The notes under the pieces: model-generated
Told to the model about the DNA's origin: nothing
Database searches by the model: none
What the model saw: the letters and a program-made list of their open reading frames with translations, nothing else
Part shown: in pieces, positions 6,618-12,117 of the stretch
How positions within the stretch are numbered: the first letter of the stretch is position 1
Layout: the number at the start of each line of letters is the position of its first letter
Position numbers and translations under genes: made by a program
Source: Desulfobacteraceae bacterium
GTDB lineage: Bacteria > Desulfobacterota > Desulfobacteria > Desulfobacterales > Desulfosalsimonadaceae
Length of the DNA: 12,117 bases
Direction: 5' to 3'
Assembly: GCA_021162325.1 (NCBI GenBank)
Contig: JAGGYV010000071.1
Coordinates: forward strand, 1 to 12,117

Positions 6618-6767
6618 AAAAGTTAAAAGTGAACTAAAGTTTGAAGTGAGCTAAAGTTATGGTTAATGCCTTCGGCATTTTCAATTTTTATATTAAAAAT
6701 GATCGCGCGTTTTGCGCAGTCCATAACTTTAGGCACTTTAGATCACTTTAGTCACTTCACACTTTTT
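6618..6767. repeat. 150-bp inverted-repeat element built from AAGTGANCTA-like units
   Basis: The arms 6618-6662 and 6721-6767 are imperfect inverted copies. Their inner ends CTAAAGTTATGG (6651-6662) and CCATAACTTTAG (6721-6732) match perfectly over 12 bp. Each arm is made of degenerate AAGTGANCTA-like units of about 9-10 bp. The 58-bp centre has its own hairpin, AATGCC-TTC-GGCATT at 6665-6679, followed by a T-rich run. The layout parallels the heptamer element at 1089-1334 but with another unit. As RNA it would fold into a long stem and could act as a transcription end or barrier. Confidence 0.7.
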
Positions 6768-6838
6768 GAGTTTTTAAAAAAGTTTGCCAAAAAAATACAA
6801 ACATCAGAGATAAGAAACTAATGAATCGCATGAAAAGC

Positions 6839-6871
6839 TTTTTTGCAACACGCACGTTCGTTTTTGCAACA
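6839..6871 (+). promoter_or_regulatory. Possible upstream activator site for the sigma-54 activator
   Basis: TTTTTGCAACA occurs at 6840-6850 and again at 6861-6871, an offset of 21 bp, two helical turns. Each copy contains the palindrome TTGCAA. The site is about 170-200 bp upstream of the predicted start near 7041, the usual distance for enhancer-binding proteins of the NtrC family. There is no direct proof of binding, and A/T-rich sequence makes chance repeats likelier. Confidence 0.3.
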
Positions 6872-7013
6872 ATTCAATTCCTTGTCCTACCCACACAATA
6901 ATTTCCTTCTTATTTTTTAATTCCGTTGCATTCTGAAACATTTCTCTCTTTACATCCAATTTTAATAAAAATGAATATTTTATAATTAAAGCAAGTTAAA
7001 AATATATCGGAAC

Positions 7014-7030
7014 TTGGCAGGTATTTTGCA
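7014..7030 (+). promoter_or_regulatory. Sigma-54 (-24/-12) promoter
   Basis: TTGGCAG at 7014-7020 and TTTGCA at 7025-7030 match the consensus YTGGCACG-N4-TTGCW apart from one base in the -24 block. GG (7016-7017) and GC (7028-7029) are exactly 12 bp apart, as required. Transcription would start near 7041, leaving a leader of about 16 nt before the ATG at 7057. The sigma-54 activator gene immediately upstream supports the call. Confidence 0.85.
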
Positions 7031-7044
7031 TACTCATGACCTAT

Positions 7045-7050
7045 AGGAGG
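7045..7050 (+). promoter_or_regulatory. Ribosome binding site fixing the stress-protein start at 7057
   Basis: A full AGGAGG stands 6 bp before ATG 7057. An in-frame ATG at 7036 lies upstream of both this site and the predicted transcription start near 7041, so it cannot be used from the sigma-54 promoter. Confidence 0.85.
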
Positions 7051-7056
7051 CGGAAT

Positions 7057-7491
7057 ATGTCCCGTAGCATTTTGCTTGTTTTTGAAAATGAAAAAGTATT
7101 ACCTGAAGCGTTGATATACGCACGGGAGTTTGCCATGCGCATCGACGCAAAGGTCACTCTATTGATGATCGAGCCCATGTTATTTGAGGGGCGCACTGTT
7201 ATCAGCCCCAAAAGAAACTCCATCCGGAATATTGAGATAAGGGCGGGAAAAGTTTTATCCGATTGCCTGCAAGGCTTTATCCAGGAGGGTATTGAAGTGA
7301 ATTCTGCGCTCAAAATCGGAGATCCGGCTCAGGAGCTGATGAAATTTTTAGCGGACCGACCGCCGTTTCAGGCCATCGTCTGGGGAAGCGGGCATGATTT
7401 GCCGGACAAAGGCAGAGGCTCCCAGCGTCACTGGATGTCCAGGGTTGTCGGCAGCCTGGAGTGTCCGCTGCTGGCCGTCAGTAAAAGATAA
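7057..7491 (+). CDS. Universal stress protein (UspA) family protein
   Basis: A 144-residue cytoplasmic protein with the alternating strand-helix pattern of the UspA fold: strand SILLVFE at 4-10, helix LPEALIYAREFAMRI, strand VTLLMIEP at 33-40, then VNSALKIGDPAQELMKFL (81-98), strand AIVWGS (106-111), and the C-terminal RVVGSLECPLLAVSKR. The usual nucleotide-binding signature G-2X-G-9X-G-S/T is not clearly formed: GSGHDLPDKGRGSQ replaces the normal glycine spacing, and the Asp after strand 1 is absent. It may therefore bind ATP weakly or differently. It is the first gene of the operon, directly behind the sigma-54 promoter and 46 bp before the permease gene. USP proteins often accompany anion transporters of the DASS/SulP type, so a role in regulating the permease is a reasonable inference. 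Confidence 0.82.
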   Translation: MSRSILLVFENEKVLPEALIYAREFAMRIDAKVTLLMIEPMLFEGRTVISPKRNSIRNIEIRAGKVLSDCLQGFIQEGIEVNSALKIGDPAQELMKFLADRPPFQAIVWGSGHDLPDKGRGSQRHWMSRVVGSLECPLLAVSKR

Positions 7492-7525
7492 AATTAAAAC
7501 CAATTTTTTGAAATATAAATTCTAA

Positions 7526-7532
7526 AGCGGAG
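7526..7532 (+). promoter_or_regulatory. Ribosome binding site favouring ATG 7538 for the permease
   Basis: AGCGGAG ends 5 bp before ATG 7538. The in-frame GTG at 7532 overlaps the site and would add only two residues, so ATG 7538 is chosen. Confidence 0.7.
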
Positions 7533-7537
7533 TGAAT

Positions 7538-9364
7538 ATGGAACCTTTGACTTTTGATATGATCCTGGTGATGGCCATGATCGGACTGGCTATCTTTCTT
7601 TTTATCGTTGAGTGGGTCAGGGTGGACGTGGTTGCGATTCTGATGATGGTCACCCTGCCCCTGCTGCATCTGGTGACCCCCAAAGAAGCGTTTGTCGGAC
7701 TGAGCAGCAACGCAGTAGTTTCAATTATTGCGGTTATCATTATCGGTGCGGGCATGGACCGGACCGGCATGATTAATAAACTGGTGGCCCCGGTGTTGCG
7801 CATTGCCGGCAACAGTTCTTCCAGGATCATTATTGCCATATCCGTTACCGTGGCGGTTATTTCCAGTTTTATGCAGAATATCGGTGCGGCCGCGCTTTTT
7901 CTGCCCGCGATTCAGCGAATCAGTAAAATGCAGAAAATCCCTCTCAGCCGTTTACTGATGCCGATCGGGTTTTCCGCCATCCTGGGTGGCACCATTACCC
8001 TGGTAGGATGCAGTCCGCTGATCCTTTTAAATGATCTTTTGGCACCGTTTAATTTAGAACCGTTTGGATTGTTTGACGTCACGCCCATCGGTCTGGTCCT
8101 TGTTTTCAGTGGCATCACATGCTTTGTTCTTTTCGGCCGTTTTATTCTGCCCCAGGGAGACCCTATGGATGGTGGGGAATCGGAAAGTTCATCTTCTTCT
8201 ACGTCTCCGGACCACCCGCAACCGGATGCAGATCAAACCGAGTTTTATGAATTACGAACGCCCGATGATTTTACTGATTACAGGGATCCGGTATTTGTAG
8301 AGGACTTAAGGCGCCGATACCTGCTCAATGTTGTCGCCATTACTGAACCGCCGGATTTTAAAGTGATTTCTCCGATGCCGGACGTGGAAGTACGGTCCGG
8401 TATCGATCTGGCAGTTTGCGGACTAAAGAAAGATGCGCTCCGGATGGCATCCGTCGAAGGGATGCATCTTAAAGACAATCTGGAAGTTTATAAAGACAGT
8501 CTCAGTGCTCAGACAGCCGGGTCAGTGGAAGTGGTTGTCGGACCCCGATCAGCGTTTTCCGGAAAATCATTAAAAGAGATCAACTTTCAGGACCGTTACC
8601 ATGTTACGCCATTGAGTGTTTACCGACAGGAAGAGACGTATCGCGCTCACATTGGTGATATTGTCATACAGGTGGGTGACGTCATCGAGCTTTACGGCAC
8701 CTGGAAGCGTCTTACGGTATTACATAAAGAGGGCGGCCTGCTTTTCAGTCTGCCGTCGGACGCAGAAGAGATGCGGCCGGAAAAGACCTTGTGGGCCGGA
8801 TTTTGGCTGGTCACCGCACTGGTGATGATCATGGGGTTTAAAATTCAGCTTTCAGTGGCATTAATGACCGGCGCTCTGGGCATGATTCTGACCAAGGTAT
8901 TGAGCATTGATGAAGCCTATCAATCGGTGGACTGGCGGACCATTTTTCTTCTGGCCGGTTTAATACCGCTTGGCATTGCCACTGAAAAAACCGGCGCAGC
9001 TGCCTGGATTGCCCATTCGATCCTCAGTGTCATCGGAGATGTTTCACCGATCGTTCTGCTGACAGTGATCGGCATACTCTCAACCATGTTCACCCTGGTG
9101 ATTTCAAATGTTGGAGCAACGGTTCTGCTGGTGCCCCTGGTCGTCAACATGGCCATTGCGGCCCATACGGATCCCCGCATGGCGGCCCTGGTGGTCGGTC
9201 TGGCCACCAGTAACTCGTTCATGCTCCCGACACATCAGGTGAATGCACTTTACATGGGGCCGGGTCACTATCGAACGGTTGATTTTATCAAGGCCGGTGC
9301 GCTGGTTAGTGTTGTGTTTCTTGTTGTTATGATTGCCATGATCAGCCTGGTCTATGGCATTTAA
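7538..9364 (+). CDS. SLC13/DASS-type (ArsB/NhaD superfamily) permease with two RCK_C domains
   Basis: A 608-residue inner-membrane transporter. The N-terminal half has membrane segments at about 8-27, 30-46, 58-77, 96-125, 140-168 and 182-204; the C-terminal half has segments at about 417-455, 467-500, 503-540, 548-565 and 585-606. The halves carry pseudo-repeated motifs FMQNIGAAALFLP (111-123) and VISNVGATVLLVP (521-533), plus GGTITLVGCSPL (150-161), as in the Na+-coupled DASS family. The central cytoplasmic loop (about 205-415) begins with a serine-rich linker (215-223) and contains two RCK_C/TrkA_C-like domains at about 240-305 and 328-404, the second with GKSLKEINFQDRYHVTPLSVYR and GDVIELYG. 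RCK_C domains sense small ligands or nucleotides. Possible substrates are sulfate, dicarboxylate or other anions; not decidable here. The following kinase gene starts 27 bp later. Confidence 0.88.
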   Translation: MEPLTFDMILVMAMIGLAIFLFIVEWVRVDVVAILMMVTLPLLHLVTPKEAFVGLSSNAVVSIIAVIIIGAGMDRTGMINKLVAPVLRIAGNSSSRIIIAISVTVAVISSFMQNIGAAALFLPAIQRISKMQKIPLSRLLMPIGFSAILGGTITLVGCSPLILLNDLLAPFNLEPFGLFDVTPIGLVLVFSGITCFVLFGRFILPQGDPMDGGESESSSSSTSPDHPQPDADQTEFYELRTPDDFTDYRDPVFVEDLRRRYLLNVVAITEPPDFKVISPMPDVEVRSGIDLAVCGLKKDALRMASVEGMHLKDNLEVYKDSLSAQTAGSVEVVVGPRSAFSGKSLKEINFQDRYHVTPLSVYRQEETYRAHIGDIVIQVGDVIELYGTWKRLTVLHKEGGLLFSLPSDAEEMRPEKTLWAGFWLVTALVMIMGFKIQLSVALMTGALGMILTKVLSIDEAYQSVDWRTIFLLAGLIPLGIATEKTGAAAWIAHSILSVIGDVSPIVLLTVIGILSTMFTLVISNVGATVLLVPLVVNMAIAAHTDPRMAALVVGLATSNSFMLPTHQVNALYMGPGHYRTVDFIKAGALVSVVFLVVMIAMISLVYGI

Positions 9365-9391
9365 CCGGTTAACCTGAAAGGAATAGAGTTT

Positions 9392-10204
9392 ATGACGATT
9401 ATTACGATCTCACGAGGGTCATTTTCCATGGGGAAAATCGTGGCGGAAAAGGTGGCGCAAAAGCTTAACTATGACCTGATCAGCCGGGAAGTGCTTCTGG
9501 ATGCCAGCAGTCGCTTCAATGTTCCGGAAATGAAGCTTGAAAAAGCCATTCACGATGCGCCGGGCATTCTGGAACGATATCGGCACGGCAAACAATCTTA
9601 TGTTGCGTACATCCGATCGGCGCTGGTAGAGCGCGTCATCGGCGGCAATGTTGTTTATCATGGATTGGCCGGACATCTGCTGCTCAAGGGAATTCCGCAC
9701 GTGCTCAAAGTAAGAATCAACGCAGACTTGGAAAGGCGTGCCGCCATTGTAATGGAAAGAGATCAGATTCCCGCACCGGATGCCCGTTCCCGAATCATGG
9801 AAGATGACAAACAACGGCGCAAATGGACTCACTCCCTGTATGATCATGATCCATGGGATACGTCTCTTTATGATTTAACGATTTGCATTGATAAGCTTTC
9901 TATTGAAAATGCCGTGGATTATATCTGTCAGGCAGCCGACACGGAAGGGTTTAAATCCTCGAAAAAAAGTATCCAGAAGGCAAAGGATATGTCCGTGGCC
10001 TGCCATGTAAAAGCCTCTCTGGTTGAAGAATTTCCAAATATCAGTGTGACGTGCGAATACGGCAATGTGTTGATTTATATGAAAGGCAAGGACCAGGTGA
10101 CCGGGAAGCTGAGCAAAAAACTCAACCATATTCGTGAGAGCATCGACGATATTCATCATCTCGAAACACATGCTGGGACAGAGCCTCCGCCGGATGCAGT
10201 TTAG
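9392..10204 (+). CDS. Cytidylate-kinase-like protein with C-terminal BON-like domain
   Basis: A 270-residue protein of the AAK_26/cytidylate kinase-like family. It opens with strand IITISR and the P-loop-like GSFSMGK (residues 9-15), though the usual Ser/Thr after the Lys is Ile16. Family-typical parts follow: YDLISREVL, GNVVYHGLAGHLLL (85-98), LKVRINADLERRAAIVMER (105-123) and the lid-like DDKQRRKWTHSLYDHDPWDTSLYDLTI (138-164). Residues about 200-262 have the pattern of a BON domain (V...L.......ISVTCEYGNVLIYMKG, ending HHLETH), which in other proteins binds lipids or small ligands. Family members occur beside transporters and stress genes; their substrates are mostly untested, and CMP should not be assumed. 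It is followed after 58 bp by a divergent paralogue, suggesting a paired complex. Confidence 0.82.
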   Translation: MTIITISRGSFSMGKIVAEKVAQKLNYDLISREVLLDASSRFNVPEMKLEKAIHDAPGILERYRHGKQSYVAYIRSALVERVIGGNVVYHGLAGHLLLKGIPHVLKVRINADLERRAAIVMERDQIPAPDARSRIMEDDKQRRKWTHSLYDHDPWDTSLYDLTICIDKLSIENAVDYICQAADTEGFKSSKKSIQKAKDMSVACHVKASLVEEFPNISVTCEYGNVLIYMKGKDQVTGKLSKKLNHIRESIDDIHHLETHAGTEPPPDAV

Positions 10205-10262
10205 ACCTCTGTATTTGTAAAAACGCATTCGAAAAAAGATCGTAACTGCAAAGGAGATCAAC

Positions 10263-11078
10263 ATGTCCATTTTTATTATTTCCTCGGATGCCAGGGAAAT
10301 TGAAGAAAACATCGCTGAAAAAGTCGTTGAAACAATGGGGTATACACTTCTGAATCGGGATATCCTCGCTACGGTTGCTGCTAAACATCAAATCGATGCT
10401 GATAAATTAAGCGAAGCCCTGAAAACCACGCCGTCATTGTTTAACAAATTACCGTCCCAGCAATGGCGGTATTACCTGGCCTGCATCGAGGCAGACGTTC
10501 TGGAAAAATTAATGGCGGATAATATCGTCTGTCAGGGATTAGCGGCACATCTTTATGTCACCGATGTCTCCCATGCAATGAAAGTGCGCGTTCTGTCCGG
10601 CAACCGCCAGGGGATTCTGGGGGTCGCGGAAAAAAAAGGAATCAGCCTTCATAAAGCGGAGAAATGGTTGGCCAGCGAACTGATGCAACAAAAAAAATGG
10701 TCTCTGGCAGCCTACAACTATGATGAAACAGACCTGACCCGGTATGACCTGGTGATCAATCTGGACCAGATCGATCCGACCGAAGCGGTCAAAACCATTA
10801 CAGGTGCTGCGGAATACCGAAAGTTCCAGGTTATGACGTATTCCATGAAGTGTTTATCCGACCTCGCGCTGGCTGCCAAAGTCAATGGTGCGCTTTTGAA
10901 ATCAATGGCAGATATCAGGGTTCAGGCACGGGATGGCTCGGTGGTGGTTTTAACCAGGGCTTCAAACAGGCAGAAAAGAAAAAAAATTGAAACCATCAAG
11001 GAACTGGCTGGAAGCGTTGAAGGGGTCTCTTATGTTGAAGTTCACGTGAAAAAGAATATTCTGGGAGAAATAAATTAA
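10263..11078 (+). CDS. Degenerate cytidylate-kinase-like paralogue (probable pseudokinase) with BON-like domain
   Basis: A 271-residue paralogue of the preceding protein, colinear over its whole length: IFIISS for IITISR, YTLLNRDIL for YDLISREVL, DNIVCQGLAAHLYV for GNVVYHGLAGHLLL, MKVRV for LKVRI, QQKKWSLAAYNYDETDLTRYDLVI for the lid region, and a BON-like tail at about 199-263 ending VSYVEVHV. The P-loop is gone: the positions of GSFSMGKI read DAREIEEN, with no Gly and no Lys, and the arginine-rich ERRAAIVMER stretch is also altered. Catalysis is therefore unlikely, while the fold and tail are kept, which suggests a regulatory or scaffold partner. A good ribosome site (AAAGGAG, 10250-10256) precedes the ATG. 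The frame is intact, so this is not a decaying pseudogene. Confidence 0.78.
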   Translation: MSIFIISSDAREIEENIAEKVVETMGYTLLNRDILATVAAKHQIDADKLSEALKTTPSLFNKLPSQQWRYYLACIEADVLEKLMADNIVCQGLAAHLYVTDVSHAMKVRVLSGNRQGILGVAEKKGISLHKAEKWLASELMQQKKWSLAAYNYDETDLTRYDLVINLDQIDPTEAVKTITGAAEYRKFQVMTYSMKCLSDLALAAKVNGALLKSMADIRVQARDGSVVVLTRASNRQKRKKIETIKELAGSVEGVSYVEVHVKKNILGEIN

Positions 11079-11165
11079 ATAAAATCTATACGCCATTCGG
11101 GCATTTTACGTGCCGTGTAACAGGTGCGAGAATGCCGCCGATCGTCTTATTAAGGAGAAATTCAT

Positions 11166-11585
11166 ATGACAAAACCATTGGAAGTCCTGCTGCTGGATGA
11201 CGAACCCATCGTCGGCAGGCGTCTTAAGCCGGCTCTTGACAAAATCGGGTGCCGGGTGGAAGTTTTTCAAAGCCCGAAAGAAGCAGTGGCACGAATTGAC
11301 GAAAAGGAATTTGATATTGTAGTGACCGATATCCGGATGGAAGAAATGGATGGTCTCCAGGTTCTGGATCATGTGCAGAAAACATGGCCCCGGACCAAGG
11401 TGATCATGATCACCGGTTACGCGAAAGTGGATCTGGCCCGTGAAGCCATGGGAAAGGGGGTGTTTGATTTTATTGCCAAGCCCTTTAAGCCGGATGATCT
11501 TCGCCGGATCATCTTCCGTGCCGCCGAGGCGCTGGGCTCTCCGATTGATTCTTCTTTATTGAATGAAGAACCGGTTGCACAATAG
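11166..11585 (+). CDS. Single-domain response regulator, NtrC-like receiver
   Basis: A 139-residue protein with one CheY-like receiver and a short acidic tail. Key residues: D11/D12 (LLDDEP), phosphoacceptor D55 in VTDIRMEEMDGL, T83 in MITGYA and K105 in AKPFKPDDL. All are intact. It is strikingly similar to the receiver of the sigma-54 activator at 5238 (DDEPI, the GL after the phospho-site loop, VI.ITGYA, EA...G.F, KPF.PD), more so than to the other receivers in the window. It has no AAA+ or DNA-binding part. A good AAGGAG precedes the ATG. It probably belongs to the sigma-54 operon (87 bp after the paralogue) and may compete with, or relay phosphate alongside, the activator. That role is inferred. 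Confidence 0.88.
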   Translation: MTKPLEVLLLDDEPIVGRRLKPALDKIGCRVEVFQSPKEAVARIDEKEFDIVVTDIRMEEMDGLQVLDHVQKTWPRTKVIMITGYAKVDLAREAMGKGVFDFIAKPFKPDDLRRIIFRAAEALGSPIDSSLLNEEPVAQ

Positions 11586-11595
11586 CCGCCCGAAC

Positions 11596-11620
11596 AATAA
11601 ACGGACCTAATAAACGGACC
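11596..11620. repeat. Short tandem duplication, AATAAACGGACC twice
   Basis: A 12-bp sequence occurs at 11596-11607 and again at 11609-11620, just after the receiver stop codon. It looks like a local slippage duplication with no evident role. Confidence 0.6.
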
Positions 11621-11675
11621 AAGGTCGCTGGAATTTATTTTCACACTCACTGACGGCCTTCCAGGGAGAAATGCG

Positions 11676-12117
11676 ATGAGTATCTTGGAAAAATTAAAAA
11701 AAATCGGTCACAAGGAACCGGAAATCAGGCAATTCTGCATTCAGACAATCCGTTTTAAAAAGTTCCTTGAAAACGCACGGGCCCTGCTGGATCTTTTTAA
11801 TGACGGCCGGGAAAAAGCCCTTGGTGAATATATTTTTGATCGCCACTATGTGGTTTCCCTGATTGACAGCGTGATCGAGCGTCTGGGGATGATGGTGTAT
11901 GACGCAAGTGTGCTGGTCCCGAAAAGCGGGGAAACATTATATGCCATATATGATAAACACAAGCTTGCAGCGTCAAACCTGATCTATTATAGCGCTTCGG
12001 GCAACGGTGGCGTTAAGTCCGGCAGTGACACTGCCGAAACATCGCTTTCCGAAGAGCCGGAATATCAATTATTGTCGGATGTGCTTCGGTGGTTTGACGG
12101 GAAAGAGGTCCCGGCAG
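11676..12117 (+). CDS. Conserved protein, N-terminal 147 residues (truncated by window end)
   Basis: An open frame begins at ATG 11676 and runs without a stop to the end of the window. The Shine-Dalgarno GGGAGAA (11664-11670) suits this ATG; an out-of-frame ATG at 11671 is stopped at once by an overlapping TGA. The translated part is soluble and helical: MSILEKLKKIGHKEPEIRQF, then NARALLDLF, ALGEYIFDRHYVVSLIDSVIERLGMMVYDAS (49-78) and EYQLLSDVLRWFDG (129-142). No signal peptide, membrane segment or catalytic motif is visible. The pattern reminds me of N-terminal regions of PEP/pyruvate-binding (PEP-synthase-like) proteins found in sulfate reducers next to receivers and sigma-54 genes, but that is recollection, not proof. 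It lies 90 bp after the receiver and is probably part of the same operon. Confidence 0.6.
   Translation, partial: MSILEKLKKIGHKEPEIRQFCIQTIRFKKFLENARALLDLFNDGREKALGEYIFDRHYVVSLIDSVIERLGMMVYDASVLVPKSGETLYAIYDKHKLAASNLIYYSASGNGGVKSGSDTAETSLSEEPEYQLLSDVLRWFDGKEVPA

Larger units (their letters stand above)
6588..7056. other. 469-bp spacer without a gene: repeat element, A/T-rich region and sigma-54 promoter
   Basis: The spacer holds an inverted-repeat element (6618-6767), a pair of direct repeats (6840-6871), a very A/T-rich stretch (about 6890-7010) and the -24/-12 promoter (7014-7030). No coding frame is supported on either strand. Confidence 0.75.

Noticed and set aside
7036..7056. ATG 7036 as start of the universal-stress gene
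   Set aside because: It lies before the predicted sigma-54 transcript start (about 7041) and upstream of the AGGAGG that serves ATG 7057.
9361..9372. Perfect 12-bp palindrome TTAACCGGTTAA at the permease stop
   Set aside because: Short, overlaps a stop codon inside a tight 27-bp gene gap, and has no T-run or repeated copy nearby; probably chance.
11100..11136. GGCATT / AATGCC inverted repeat between the paralogue and the receiver
   Set aside because: Only six pairs around a 25-base loop with no T-run; too weak to call an attenuator or terminator.

Overview
The window looks like a chromosomal stretch of a Gram-negative, moderate-GC bacterium. The best guess is a sulfate-reducing Desulfobacterota (Desulfobacteraceae/Desulfosarcinaceae-like). 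This rests on the gene mix (DUF2156 protein, HtrA with two PDZ domains, many two-component proteins, a sigma-54 activator, cytidylate-kinase-like proteins next to an SLC13-type permease) and on spacers filled with short degenerate tandem repeats. The taxonomic call is an inference from gene content; no rRNA or marker gene is present. All recognised genes lie on the + strand.

Region 1 (3-4834), envelope sensing and protein quality control. The 3' end of a DUF2156 (phosphatidylglycerol lysyltransferase C-terminal-like) gene is followed by an OmpR/PhoB-type response regulator and its likely partner, a membrane histidine kinase. The two are separated by 285 bp of heptamer repeats in inverted orientation. 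Next come a single-domain receiver and a periplasmic Do/HtrA serine protease with two PDZ domains. In front of the receiver gene are three direct repeats at exact 11-bp spacing just upstream of a TATAGT -10-like hexamer, the layout of an OmpR/PhoB-family activator site.

Region 2 (4835-7056), regulatory hub. A 403-bp spacer holds several strong hairpins (including terminator-like ones) and a second set of three direct repeats at 11-bp spacing. It leads to an NtrC-type sigma-54 activator (receiver, AAA+ with GAFTGA, Fis-type HTH). After this gene come a 150-bp inverted-repeat element, an A/T-rich stretch with a possible upstream activator site, and a near-consensus -24/-12 (sigma-54) promoter.

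Region 3 (7057-12117, runs off the end), the putative sigma-54 operon. It encodes a universal-stress-protein-like protein, an SLC13/DASS-type permease with two RCK_C (TrkA_C) domains in its central loop, two paralogous cytidylate-kinase-like proteins each with a C-terminal BON-like domain (the second has lost its P-loop), a second NtrC-like single-domain receiver, and the start of a conserved protein I cannot firmly identify.

Working model (inference): the OmpR-type system may drive the receiver-htrA unit and perhaps the sigma-54 activator, which in turn would switch on the permease/kinase/pseudokinase operon. That would be a two-step cascade linking an envelope signal to anion transport and an unknown nucleotide-kinase-like output. 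The operon in region 3 is the best candidate for an undescribed system.
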